Below are positions 50,614-58,579 of a DNA stretch of 64,000 nt, in pieces (position 1 is the first letter of the stretch; every line of letters begins with the position of its first letter). The notes beneath the pieces were generated by a model. That model made no database searches. It saw nothing but the letters and a program-made list of their open reading frames with translations, and was not told the DNA's origin. The DNA lies in assembly GCF_900142375.1 (NCBI RefSeq), contig NZ_FRAR01000009.1:109020-173019 (forward strand), in the 5' to 3' direction. This DNA is from Desulforamulus aeronauticus DSM 10349. GTDB taxonomy: Bacteria > Bacillota > Desulfotomaculia > Desulfotomaculales > Desulfotomaculaceae. Both the position numbers and the translations under genes were made by a program.

Positions 50614-50656
50614 AAGCAGTGCCGGTTGTTGAATGAAACAGCCGGCACTGCTTTTT
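50612..50656. terminator. Bidirectional intrinsic terminator
   Basis: AAAAGCAGTGCCGG (50612-50625) pairs with CCGGCACTGCTTTT (50642-50655). It sits between the convergent DUF3999 and cooS genes and has A/T tracts on both sides. Confidence 0.9.
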
Positions 50657-52759
50657 CTAATGCTTTGGCAGATTGGAAGACAAGCCTAGTTCTGCCCGTT
50701 TTTTCTCGATATGTTCCAGATAAATATCTGCAGCCTTCTCAGCATCCAGCTCGATCATTACTTTCCCGAGACCCAAGGTTTCGGTGGTTTCAGTCAGGGT
50801 TTTTACCACCACTTCACTACCGGTTACCGAGGGTACCGGGGCAACGTGAACCAACCAACCCATGGCCACAGCGGTGCAAGCATCGGCTACCGCCTTTTGT
50901 TCCAGGTATTCCGGGGCACCGATGACCAGCGGCAGGGCGTTGGTATCCACATCCAAAGCATCGGCCAGTTCCATCGCCGTATGGGTCATTTTACCCACAT
51001 CCACACAAGCCCCATAGGACAGAACCGGTGGAATGCCCAGAGATTGGCAAACCTGCTGCAAGCCGGAGCCTGCTTCCTTGGCGGCCTCGGGTTTGCATAA
51101 GCCGGTATATTCGTAAACGGCAGAAACACAGCCACCGGACAAGATTAAAACATCTCGCTCAATCAGGGCTTTAGCCAACTTAAAGGCGTTGCTGCCGCCC
51201 TGACCATAACGGGCGGTGGTGCAGCCCACCATGGTGGCAATACCGCGAATATTACCATTGGCAATCTGGTCGATTAGTGGCTGCCAACTGCCACCTAGGG
51301 CTTGTTTAATCGATTCAGTGGAGAAGCCCACCATGCAATCACTGACATGGGGCGGTACATAGACGTCGCGATTTTCTTCTTGCCTCTTTTTAAAGAATTC
51401 CAGCGCCCGTTCCAGACATTTCTCGGCTTGTTTGGCCATTTGCTCGGGCATAAAAGCCAACGCTTCGGTATCCGGCATACGAATAACCGGGTCGACACTC
51501 ATCAGTTTGGTACCAAACCGTTCGGCATACAGAGGCAAGGTAGGCACGGAACAGTTATAATCAAACATGAACAGATCCACACAGCCAGTGGCCAGCAGAT
51601 ATTCTTCCGATAACCACTCCCCTTCCTGACCAGCCAGGGCCGACATATGGTGGGAACCAGAGTAGTTGATGAGCTGCTGGCCTTCGCAGACATGGCCCAT
51701 GATCTGGATGCCCTCTGCCCCGATCTCTTTGGCCTTCTGCTGCCATTTGTCAGTAGAGGCTAGATCAATGACCACGTGGGCGAGTAAGGGCATATGACCG
51801 TTGGTGATGATGTTTACCTTTTTGGGATCCAAGAGACCCATATTCATTTTCTGTTGAGTGATTTCCTGGGTACCAATGAGAATCTCTTGTAAGATATCCA
51901 GGGCAAACAGACCCTGAAACTCGTTGGCCACCCCGAGACGTACACAGGTTAGCAGGAAATCCACCGGGTCTGCCCCCAGGTTGGTCATACACTTAGTCTG
52001 GGCAAAGCCTACCTCGGAAAAGACACCACCGGGGAATAGCCCCAGTTTGCGCCACAGCTCCTTACGGCGAGAGGGGGCAAAGGCTTCCACCAGTTTTGAT
52101 TCCATGAAGTTAGGTCGATGCAGATCTTCCAGAAAGAAATCGGCGAATTCCACGGCTAACTTTTCAATGGGTTTATTGGTGTCCAGGCCCAGGAACTCGG
52201 CATATTTTTTCAGTTTTTCCGGTTCTCGAATTTTCAGACCGCTTTCAGGGCTGGTGCCTGCGGCTCTTAAGGTACGGGCTGCCTGCATGGCATGATAGCA
52301 GTTAGCAGAGGTGCCGATGGTGGTATGGCGGTAGGTGAAGTTCCGGGATACCATGACATGGGCATCAACACCGCAAACACCACGTTGGGCCTTCTTCGAG
52401 ATACGACAGGGGCCGTTGGCGCACAACTGGCAGGAGAGGCCGGGAGCACAGAAATTACACTGGGGCTGTTGTTCCGAGAAACGATCAAATACGTTGGTTA
52501 AGCCCTGGTTATGGACTACCTGGTACATTTCCCGCATGGCTGGATCTACAATGACGTTTAAGGGGTAACCTTCTTTAGATTGGTCATCCTTGTTTTTGAT
52601 ATGCTCCCGTTGCCAGTGATGCATGGCCTCCCCCTGGGGGGAGGGTTCAAATTTGCGATAGTTATAGGGTACTTCCTTTTGATTGCGATCCTGATGGGCA
52701 CTGGGATCGTTGGTATCCGAACGGTGAGTGGGATCGCTGTTGTGGATTAAGTCAGACAT
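50657..52759 (-). CDS. cooS: Anaerobic Ni-Fe carbon monoxide dehydrogenase, catalytic subunit CooS
   Basis: 700 residues. Oxidises CO to CO2 at a Ni-Fe-S C-cluster and passes electrons through B and D clusters. The Cys-rich segment QPQCNFCAPGLSCQLCANGPCRI (about residues 97-120) holds D- and B-cluster ligands; further conserved parts are HVCEGQQLINYSGSHH, FDYNCSVPTLPL, GCTTARYGQGGSNAFKLAK, GGCVSAVYEYTGLCKPEA and SYGACVDVGK. The N-terminus has about 50 extra, very polar residues compared with usual CooS (about 630-640). ATG with AAGGAGGG. No cooF, hydrogenase or ACS genes adjoin, so CO defence or electron supply to a separate ferredoxin is likely. Confidence 0.93.
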   Translation of the reverse strand: MSDLIHNSDPTHRSDTNDPSAHQDRNQKEVPYNYRKFEPSPQGEAMHHWQREHIKNKDDQSKEGYPLNVIVDPAMREMYQVVHNQGLTNVFDRFSEQQPQCNFCAPGLSCQLCANGPCRISKKAQRGVCGVDAHVMVSRNFTYRHTTIGTSANCYHAMQAARTLRAAGTSPESGLKIREPEKLKKYAEFLGLDTNKPIEKLAVEFADFFLEDLHRPNFMESKLVEAFAPSRRKELWRKLGLFPGGVFSEVGFAQTKCMTNLGADPVDFLLTCVRLGVANEFQGLFALDILQEILIGTQEITQQKMNMGLLDPKKVNIITNGHMPLLAHVVIDLASTDKWQQKAKEIGAEGIQIMGHVCEGQQLINYSGSHHMSALAGQEGEWLSEEYLLATGCVDLFMFDYNCSVPTLPLYAERFGTKLMSVDPVIRMPDTEALAFMPEQMAKQAEKCLERALEFFKKRQEENRDVYVPPHVSDCMVGFSTESIKQALGGSWQPLIDQIANGNIRGIATMVGCTTARYGQGGSNAFKLAKALIERDVLILSGGCVSAVYEYTGLCKPEAAKEAGSGLQQVCQSLGIPPVLSYGACVDVGKMTHTAMELADALDVDTNALPLVIGAPEYLEQKAVADACTAVAMGWLVHVAPVPSVTGSEVVVKTLTETTETLGLGKVMIELDAEKAADIYLEHIEKKRAELGLSSNLPKH

Positions 52760-52782
52760 GATAACCCTCCTTAAGGATTTCT

Positions 52783-52819
52783 GATGTGATTATTCCCTAA
52801 GAAGGAATTATTATGCAAT
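52783..52819 (-). promoter_or_regulatory. Predicted cooS promoter
   Basis: On the minus strand TTGCAT, 18 bp, AATAAT, about 30 bp before the ribosome site. The spacer contains an imperfect inverted repeat (ATAATTCC ... GGAATAAT) that could be an operator. Confidence 0.45.
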
Positions 52820-52848
52820 AAAAAACACCCCGTATAGTACAAGGTGTT
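52820..52848 (-). terminator. Terminator of the Crp/Fnr-family gene
   Basis: Minus strand AACACC (52848-52843), 13 nt, GGTGTT (52829-52824), then TTTT. It isolates cooS from the upstream regulator. Confidence 0.7.
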
Positions 52849-52910
52849 ACTTGTTGCTGAAAGTATAGTAACTAACAGAGTATTTCAAAGGGAAGTATCC
52901 GCAGGCTTCC

Positions 52911-53597
52911 TTATCTCAATAAATCTTCCAATTTTGCTTTATCCAACACCACAATTTGCTGCCGCTCCACATCAATGGCACCGGACCGCTTAAAACCATT
53001 CAGCATCCGGTTGACCGTTTCCCGGGAACTGCCTGTTAAATTGGCCAACTCTTGATTGGTTAGGCTCATGTTAATAAAGATTCCCTTTGATTTTTTAATG
53101 CCATGGTCTTCGGCCATCTTGATGAGGGCAAAGGCTAGCCGGCGGGTGGTATCATGCAGGGCAAGGTTCATCACCTTTTCCTGAGCGGTGCGCAAACGCC
53201 GGGACATGATACGCAGCATTTCCACAGCCATCACAGGGTTCTTACTGATGAGTCTTTCAATGTCCTGGTTGCGCAGCACTCCTACCACAGAGTCCTCCTG
53301 AACTTCTGAAGTGGCCGGATAAGTACCGCCGTCAAACAGCACTACTTCTGCAAAGATTTCCCCGGCATTGACAAAATGTAAAATATGTTCCCGACCGTCC
53401 TCCAGTCGTTTGGTTAATTTAATTAAACCGGATTTCAGGATATAGATAGCCTCGCCTGGTTCGCCTTCCATAAAAATAAAACGTCCCTTATGATAGCTGC
53501 GTTCCAAAAGCACGCTAGAAATTTCTAAAAGTTGCTCATCAGCCAAGCCATAAAACAGGGGAATCCTTTTTAAGTATTTCAGATTTTCCAATGACAT
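52911..53597 (-). CDS. Crp/Fnr-family transcriptional regulator
   Basis: 228 residues. Cyclic-nucleotide-like beta-barrel (about residues 10-125: GRFIFMEGEPGEAIYILKSG), long dimerisation helix, C-terminal winged HTH with NQELANLTGSSRETVNRML (about 175-193). The recognition helix SRETV resembles Crp (R-E-xxx-R pattern), predicting TGTGA-type half sites. There is no cysteine, so it is not an Fe-S FNR, and no CooA-like haem-ligand pattern was seen. ATG with GTAGGAGG. Ten bases downstream of the methyltransferase gene, so one operon. It may control cooS, but this rests on position only. Confidence 0.88.
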   Translation of the reverse strand: MSLENLKYLKRIPLFYGLADEQLLEISSVLLERSYHKGRFIFMEGEPGEAIYILKSGLIKLTKRLEDGREHILHFVNAGEIFAEVVLFDGGTYPATSEVQEDSVVGVLRNQDIERLISKNPVMAVEMLRIMSRRLRTAQEKVMNLALHDTTRRLAFALIKMAEDHGIKKSKGIFINMSLTNQELANLTGSSRETVNRMLNGFKRSGAIDVERQQIVVLDKAKLEDLLR

Positions 53598-53607
53598 GCC
53601 TCCTACT

Positions 53608-54366
53608 CTACTTACTTAAACTGCAGGATCTGCGACGAAAGGTTTTGATGACCGTTGCTTGGCTGTCCCAACTGTGGGGTTTTCCATCGAACCCGCCAAA
53701 CACTTCGGTTCCTTCAAAACCAGCAGCGGCTAAGTTCTGTTCCAGATCGGCACGGGTTAAAGGACGTAGGGGTACCTGACCGCTGCCCAAGGATTCTTGG
53801 CTGCCGTTATTACCATTTTTCGCTAGAGAAGTTATAAAGTCAATTAAGCCATCTGCACGAAACTCGTATTGGCGGGTAAAAACGAGGCCTGCCTGGCGGT
53901 TAATAATATCTGGCAACTGAGTAATATTACCTTTGAGAATACGGTCATAGTTAACCGTTTGCAGGAGCAATACTCCCCCATGATACAGCCGTTCTTTCAT
54001 TTGCTTGAGAGCTGTCAACAAGTCTTTATCAGTTAAGAGGTGGACAATGGAATTGCCAATACAGATAACGGCATCAAATTTACCTTCTATATCCTCCAAT
54101 TTTCTCATGTCACCTGTACGGAAATCCACCGTTAGTCCTTCTTTGCGGGCCTTTTCCCGGGCCAATTTAATCATGTTTTGTTCGTAATCAATTCCTACCA
54201 CAGTAAGACCCCATCTGGCAAATTCCAGAGCATAATTACCGGAGCCACAAGCCAAGTCCAATACCCTGCTGACACCGTGATCGGTGAACAGTTGGCGAAA
54301 GAACTTTAATTGAGCCTGTCCGGCTGGGAAAATATCATCGTAATACGGACTTAAGTCTTTATACAT
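53608..54366 (-). CDS. Class I SAM-dependent methyltransferase
   Basis: 252 residues. Motif I VLDLACGSGNYALEFA (about residues 35-50), motif II VVGIDYEQNMIKLA, FDAVICIGNSIVHL (about 98-111), LYHGGVLLLQTVNYDR. The C-terminal third contains RPLTRADLEQNLAAAGF, a common ending in this group. Substrate unknown. It is co-transcribed with the Crp/Fnr-type regulator. ATG start (54366) with TGAGGTGT just upstream on the minus strand. Confidence 0.85.
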   Translation of the reverse strand: MYKDLSPYYDDIFPAGQAQLKFFRQLFTDHGVSRVLDLACGSGNYALEFARWGLTVVGIDYEQNMIKLAREKARKEGLTVDFRTGDMRKLEDIEGKFDAVICIGNSIVHLLTDKDLLTALKQMKERLYHGGVLLLQTVNYDRILKGNITQLPDIINRQAGLVFTRQYEFRADGLIDFITSLAKNGNNGSQESLGSGQVPLRPLTRADLEQNLAAAGFEGTEVFGGFDGKPHSWDSQATVIKTFRRRSCSLSK

Positions 54367-54556
54367 TATGACACCTCAAAGCTTTTTTCTTTTAGTTTAC
54401 CCAGCGTTTCTGTCTTGCATCATTGCGTCAATGGATGTCTTCATTGTAATAGAAGCTGGAAAATATGGCAATGCTGGTTTATAAATGCATAGAGATTGTT
54501 TTTTTGCTACAGAATATGTTTGTTTATCCAAAAAATTAACAGATAAGGGGGTCATT

Positions 54557-54988
54557 ATGAAGAAAACCCTCCTAATTGCCGGTGTGGGAGTGCTGCTCCT
54601 GCTGAGTCCACTTGTTACGAAAATACCAGCTATCAATAAACGGCTGGATGGACCGGGTTTTTGCGGTGCCTGCCATGTGATGGAATCCTGGGTGGATACC
54701 TGGGTTCACAGTGCTCACATGCAGGCAGCCTCCTGCAGCGACTGTCATATTCCTCATGATATGGTGCGTGGGGCCTACTATAAAGCCTATGTAGGATCTC
54801 GGGACGTTATTGAAATGATTTTAGGAAACTGGCCGACACCCATTAAACTAAGCCATCATGGTGGGGTGGTGACACAGGAAAATTGCTATCGTTGTCATGA
54901 GACACTACTGGAACCAACCAACGAAACACCCCAGGGCAAAACCCGAAATTGCTGGGACTGTCACCGCAACACACCACATTCGCTGTAA
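54557..54988 (+). CDS. nrfH: Cytochrome c nitrite reductase small subunit NrfH
   Basis: 143 residues. N-terminal membrane helix (LLIAGVGVLLLLSPLV, about residues 5-20) and four haem c motifs: CGACH, CSDCH, CYRCH and CWDCH. NrfH oxidises menaquinol and hands electrons to NrfA. ATG 54557 with AAGGGGGT; upstream open sequence lacks a start site. Followed after 60 bp by nrfA and then haem-attachment genes. The length is close to NrfH of Wolinella and Desulfovibrio. Confidence 0.93.
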   Translation: MKKTLLIAGVGVLLLLSPLVTKIPAINKRLDGPGFCGACHVMESWVDTWVHSAHMQAASCSDCHIPHDMVRGAYYKAYVGSRDVIEMILGNWPTPIKLSHHGGVVTQENCYRCHETLLEPTNETPQGKTRNCWDCHRNTPHSL

Positions 54989-55048
54989 TACGAATCCGCA
55001 TTTCAAAGTAAAAACAGTGAATCATTACTTCTGAAAGGGGCGCATTAT

Positions 55049-56326
55049 GTGAAGTCAAAGGGTTTTATTCTGGCCCTGGTGGCCATTGCTGGCATCGTCG
55101 TGTTGGGGGCTATGTATATGTCCTTCCAAAAGAACAACCGGGTCCAGGCGGAAACGGCAAAACTTCCACCGATCGGAGAAAAGGAAATTGATTCCTCTGT
55201 CTGGGGAAAACACTACCCAAGGACGTATGACAGCTTTTTAAAGGGTAAGGAAACCGGGGTTCGCACGAAATATGGCGGTAGTGATAAATATTCCAAGGCG
55301 GAACAACAACCTGAAATGAAAACTCTCTTTGCCGGTTATGGTTTCTCTGAGGAATATAACGAAGAAAGAAGCCATTTCTATGCCCTGGAGGATAACTCCA
55401 AGATCACTCCCGCCCGGAGAAAGGCCGGGGCAGTTTGCTTGTATTGCAAATCCCCTGCCATACCGGGCTTACTGGAGAAATATGGTGACGACTTTGGTAA
55501 ATTTACGTATGAAGAGATGTATAAGCAGGTAAAATTCGCCATCGGCTGCTCCGACTGCCACGATCCAAAGGATATGAGCCTGCGCATTACCCGACCGGCT
55601 TTGGTCGAAGCCCTGCAGCGTATCGATAAGGACTGGAAGCTCGCCTCTCGCCAAGAAATGCGCTCACTGGTTTGCGCCCAGTGCCATGTGGAGTACTACT
55701 TTAACAAAGAAAAGAAGGTAACCTTCCCCTGGGATAAGGGTTGGACCGCCGATCAGATGGAAGAATACTACGGCAATTATCAAAATTCCATCCACGTTGA
55801 TTGGACGCAACCACAATCCGGCACCAACCTGCTCAAAGCACAGCACCCGGACTATGAGTTTTCCCAGGGTGGTGTACACGCTGCTGCCGGGGTCGCTTGT
55901 GCAGATTGCCATATGCCCTATGAAAGGATTGGCAATGTTAAAGTGACTTCCCACTGGTGGGTAAGTCCAACCCGTACCATTAACAAGAGTTGCACCCAGT
56001 GTCACCGCGAGGGTGAAGAGTGGCTGTTAAATCGTATTCACTATTACCAGGATCGCAACTTTGAAGCCTTAAGAAGGGCTGGTACACTAAACGTTGAGGC
56101 GATTAACGAAATCGAAAAATCTTCTAAAACAGCGGGAGTTAATCCGAAAATTCTGGAGGAGGCCAGAGCCTTACACCGTTCCTCCCAGTGGCGTTGGGAT
56201 TACATGTCTGCTGAAAACAGTATGGGCTTTCACAACACTCAGGAGGGTATGAAAAACTTGAGTAAATCCATTGATTTGGCCCACCAGGCCATTGCCGCAG
56301 CCCGCAGAGCACGGGGGGCAGAGTAA
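55049..56326 (+). CDS. nrfA: Cytochrome c nitrite reductase catalytic subunit NrfA
   Basis: 425 residues. Six-electron reduction of nitrite to ammonium on the outer face of the membrane. An N-terminal helix (residues about 5-24) may anchor or export it. Five haem sites: CLYCK (active-site Lys-ligated haem, about residue 131), CSDCH, CAQCH, CADCH and CTQCH. Conserved catalytic region SIHVDWTQPQSGT, the HPDYE segment and QGGVHAAAGVACADCH fit NrfA. GTG 55049. The next gene starts one base after its stop, so it is in one operon with ResB/CcsA. Confidence 0.96.
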   Translation: MKSKGFILALVAIAGIVVLGAMYMSFQKNNRVQAETAKLPPIGEKEIDSSVWGKHYPRTYDSFLKGKETGVRTKYGGSDKYSKAEQQPEMKTLFAGYGFSEEYNEERSHFYALEDNSKITPARRKAGAVCLYCKSPAIPGLLEKYGDDFGKFTYEEMYKQVKFAIGCSDCHDPKDMSLRITRPALVEALQRIDKDWKLASRQEMRSLVCAQCHVEYYFNKEKKVTFPWDKGWTADQMEEYYGNYQNSIHVDWTQPQSGTNLLKAQHPDYEFSQGGVHAAAGVACADCHMPYERIGNVKVTSHWWVSPTRTINKSCTQCHREGEEWLLNRIHYYQDRNFEALRRAGTLNVEAINEIEKSSKTAGVNPKILEEARALHRSSQWRWDYMSAENSMGFHNTQEGMKNLSKSIDLAHQAIAAARRARGAE

Positions 56327-57514
56327 ATGTTTAAGCTGAAGTTAATGATGACAGGGGCATGGAAGGTTTTTACCTCCATGTCCCTGGGGTTAGCTCTTTT
56401 ATGTTTAGTGATTGTTCTTTCCATTATAGGGACTTTTTACGTGGGTATCTTTACATCTCCCTGGTTTTTGACCACCAGTGCTCTACTAACCATAAATCTG
56501 TTAGCCTGCACCTGTAGAAGATTAGCTACCCTACTGAAAAATAGGCGTAACTTTCCTGCGGCTTTAGAGCAAGAAGGAAAATACAGATGCTTAGAACTGG
56601 CAAATTGTTCCCCCGAACGGGCAGTTAAGGAAGCCGGTGCAGAGCTTCGCCGGTTAGGTTTCCGTTTAAGGGTACAAAGCGTCCAACAAGGAACCATGAT
56701 CTCCGGCAGCAAAAATGGTTGGGCTGTTTTAGGCTCACCGCTATTGCACCTGGCGATGGTTTTTGTAATTGCCGGTAGTGTGGTGGGGGGAGTTTTCGGC
56801 CAAGAGAAGTATTATGAAGTAGCAGTACCCGGTAAGGCTCTGTTAAGTCACGATGGCTATCCCTTTGATTTAAATATCAAGAAGTTTCATGTGGATACCT
56901 ATGAGGATGGTACAGCAAAGCAGTACACTTCCCATATTGAAGTGTTATCAGCCAACCAAAAAGCACTGGAAAAAACTGTTTCAGTCAACAATCCACTCCA
57001 GTATCAAGGTGTTAAAGTGTATCAAACCGCCTTTGGCTACCATCTGCAGGGTGCGGTGAGGGAGGAAAATCGCAGTGTCGACTTCGATGTAGAGGAAGGA
57101 GATCCTATTTTTCTTGGCGGACCGGCTAAATTGGAATTGGCCGTACAGTGGCCCAGGTATTATGTCTTTAGCAACGGAGTTCCTTTTACCATGGGTATTG
57201 CGGAGCTGGGAGAGCCGATCAATATTCTGAGTCAAGAAATCGTCTTTACCAAACGAACTACCTATACCGGGCTGCAAGTAAAGAAGGACCCAGGCTTACC
57301 ACTGATCTGGGCAGGTTTTATCCTCTTTCTGCTCGCTCTACCCATGCGGTTATATGTGAGATCCAATCAAATCTGGCTGTTGCTTTCTGCCAGTACAACG
57401 GGCACAGAGGTTCGTCTGGCTGCCCGCCATAGAATAAAAGGTAAGGAGCAGGAAGATCTGATACTGGAAAAATTAAGCGGCATTACCTGGGAGGAGCGTG
57501 CCTTACAATCATGA
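56327..57514 (+). CDS. resB: Cytochrome c biogenesis protein ResB (Ccs1)
   Basis: 395 residues. Membrane partner of CcsA in System II cytochrome c maturation. Helices near the N-terminus (SMSLGLALLCLVIVLSIIGTFYVG, about residues 18-41; FLTTSALLTINLLACTCRRLATLL), a third at HLAMVFVIAGSVVGG (about 139-153), a large extracytoplasmic region with VNNPLQYQGVKVYQTAFGYH (a ResB signature, about 220-240) and a final helix PLIWAGFILFLLALPMRL. ATG follows the nrfA stop directly. Overlaps ccsA by ATGA. Confidence 0.92.
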   Translation: MFKLKLMMTGAWKVFTSMSLGLALLCLVIVLSIIGTFYVGIFTSPWFLTTSALLTINLLACTCRRLATLLKNRRNFPAALEQEGKYRCLELANCSPERAVKEAGAELRRLGFRLRVQSVQQGTMISGSKNGWAVLGSPLLHLAMVFVIAGSVVGGVFGQEKYYEVAVPGKALLSHDGYPFDLNIKKFHVDTYEDGTAKQYTSHIEVLSANQKALEKTVSVNNPLQYQGVKVYQTAFGYHLQGAVREENRSVDFDVEEGDPIFLGGPAKLELAVQWPRYYVFSNGVPFTMGIAELGEPINILSQEIVFTKRTTYTGLQVKKDPGLPLIWAGFILFLLALPMRLYVRSNQIWLLLSASTTGTEVRLAARHRIKGKEQEDLILEKLSGITWEERALQS

Positions 57515-58365
57515 TAGAACTGGTAGAAAGATATGCCTTTGATACAACCCTTTATCTTTACGCTCTGGGTACCCTCATCTTTCTAGCCTATACCCTGACC
57601 GAAAGAAAAAGATTGATCACTACGGCTTTAGGGGTGGTAGGCTTAGGTCTGTTGGTTCATACGGTTGGACTGGTGGAACGTACAGTCACTGTAGGGCGTC
57701 TGCCCTTTGCCAATATGTACGAGTTTACGGTGCTCTTTGCCTGGGGAGTGATTTTGGCTTTTTTAATTACCCAGAAAAAACATCCGGTACCCTTGCTGGG
57801 TATTGTGGTAATACCGGTGGCAGTGGTTTTAATGTCAGCGGCCAGTATGATGACAACAACTGTGGTACGGCCTCTCATGCCAGCGCTACAAAGCTACTGG
57901 TTACAATCTCATGTCGCCACCGCAATTCTTGCCTATGGGGCCTTTGGGGTATCCTTTGGGGTAGGGGTGCTCTATTTAATTCGTGATTCCCAGCCAGTAG
58001 CCCTAAGCTCTACTAGTGACGGTGCTTCCGCAGTCACCCAGGGTATGTCTCTACTACCCAGCAGCGAAACTCTGGATAAACTTCTATATCGGATAATTGC
58101 CTTTGGCTTTGTTTTCCTTACCTTGGTACTCATCACCGGGGCCGTTTGGGCCGAACAGGTTTGGGGTGCCTGGTGGAGTTGGGACCCGAAGGAAACCTGG
58201 GCACTGATTACTTGGTTGGTATACGCCTTGTTTCTGCACGGTCGTTTTACTCGTGGTTGGCAAGGCAGGAGAACCGCTTGGTTAGCCATTTTAGGTTTTG
58301 CGGCAGTCATGTTCACTCTCTTCGGTGTGACCTGGCTTATGCCTGGTTTACACAGTTATACTTAA
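57511..58365 (+). CDS. ccsA: Cytochrome c biogenesis protein CcsA/ResC (haem handling)
   Basis: 284 residues with eight membrane helices. The tryptophan-rich WWD motif WGAWWSWDPKETWALITW (about residues 214-231) presents haem for attachment to CxxCH sites; conserved histidines flank it. It works with ResB, whose gene overlaps by 4 bp. Placing both genes directly after nrfHA means the operon provides its own maturation of the nine c-type haems of NrfHA. Confidence 0.94.
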   Translation: MIELVERYAFDTTLYLYALGTLIFLAYTLTERKRLITTALGVVGLGLLVHTVGLVERTVTVGRLPFANMYEFTVLFAWGVILAFLITQKKHPVPLLGIVVIPVAVVLMSAASMMTTTVVRPLMPALQSYWLQSHVATAILAYGAFGVSFGVGVLYLIRDSQPVALSSTSDGASAVTQGMSLLPSSETLDKLLYRIIAFGFVFLTLVLITGAVWAEQVWGAWWSWDPKETWALITWLVYALFLHGRFTRGWQGRRTAWLAILGFAAVMFTLFGVTWLMPGLHSYT

Positions 58366-58418
58366 AGAATGACTTGCACAACGAACCACTGTGCATCAAT
58401 TGGCCTTAAAGCTAACAA

Positions 58419-58456
58419 AGCCTCCGCCGGCAGCTGAAGCGGGGGCTCTGTTTTTT
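58419..58456 (+). terminator. Intrinsic terminator of the nrf operon
   Basis: AGCCTCCGC (58419-58427) with GCGGGGGCT (58439-58447, one G-T pair), then TCTGTTTTTT. Confidence 0.85.
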
Positions 58457-58579
58457 GTAGGCAAGCAGAATTTTTGGTTTCCAAGGCAATATCAGTCAGT
58501 CCAATGGTTTTTTCTGAACCTTTTTACTCCTTCCTTCATAAAATATTTTAGTACTACTATGGAAAGGAAGGGATAGAGA

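Noticed and set aside
50711..52568. Several plus-strand open frames inside cooS
   Set aside because: All are antisense shadows of a strongly conserved CooS frame.
52911..53597. Call as the CO sensor CooA
   Set aside because: The haem-ligand pattern of CooA (Cys/His in the barrel) is not present.
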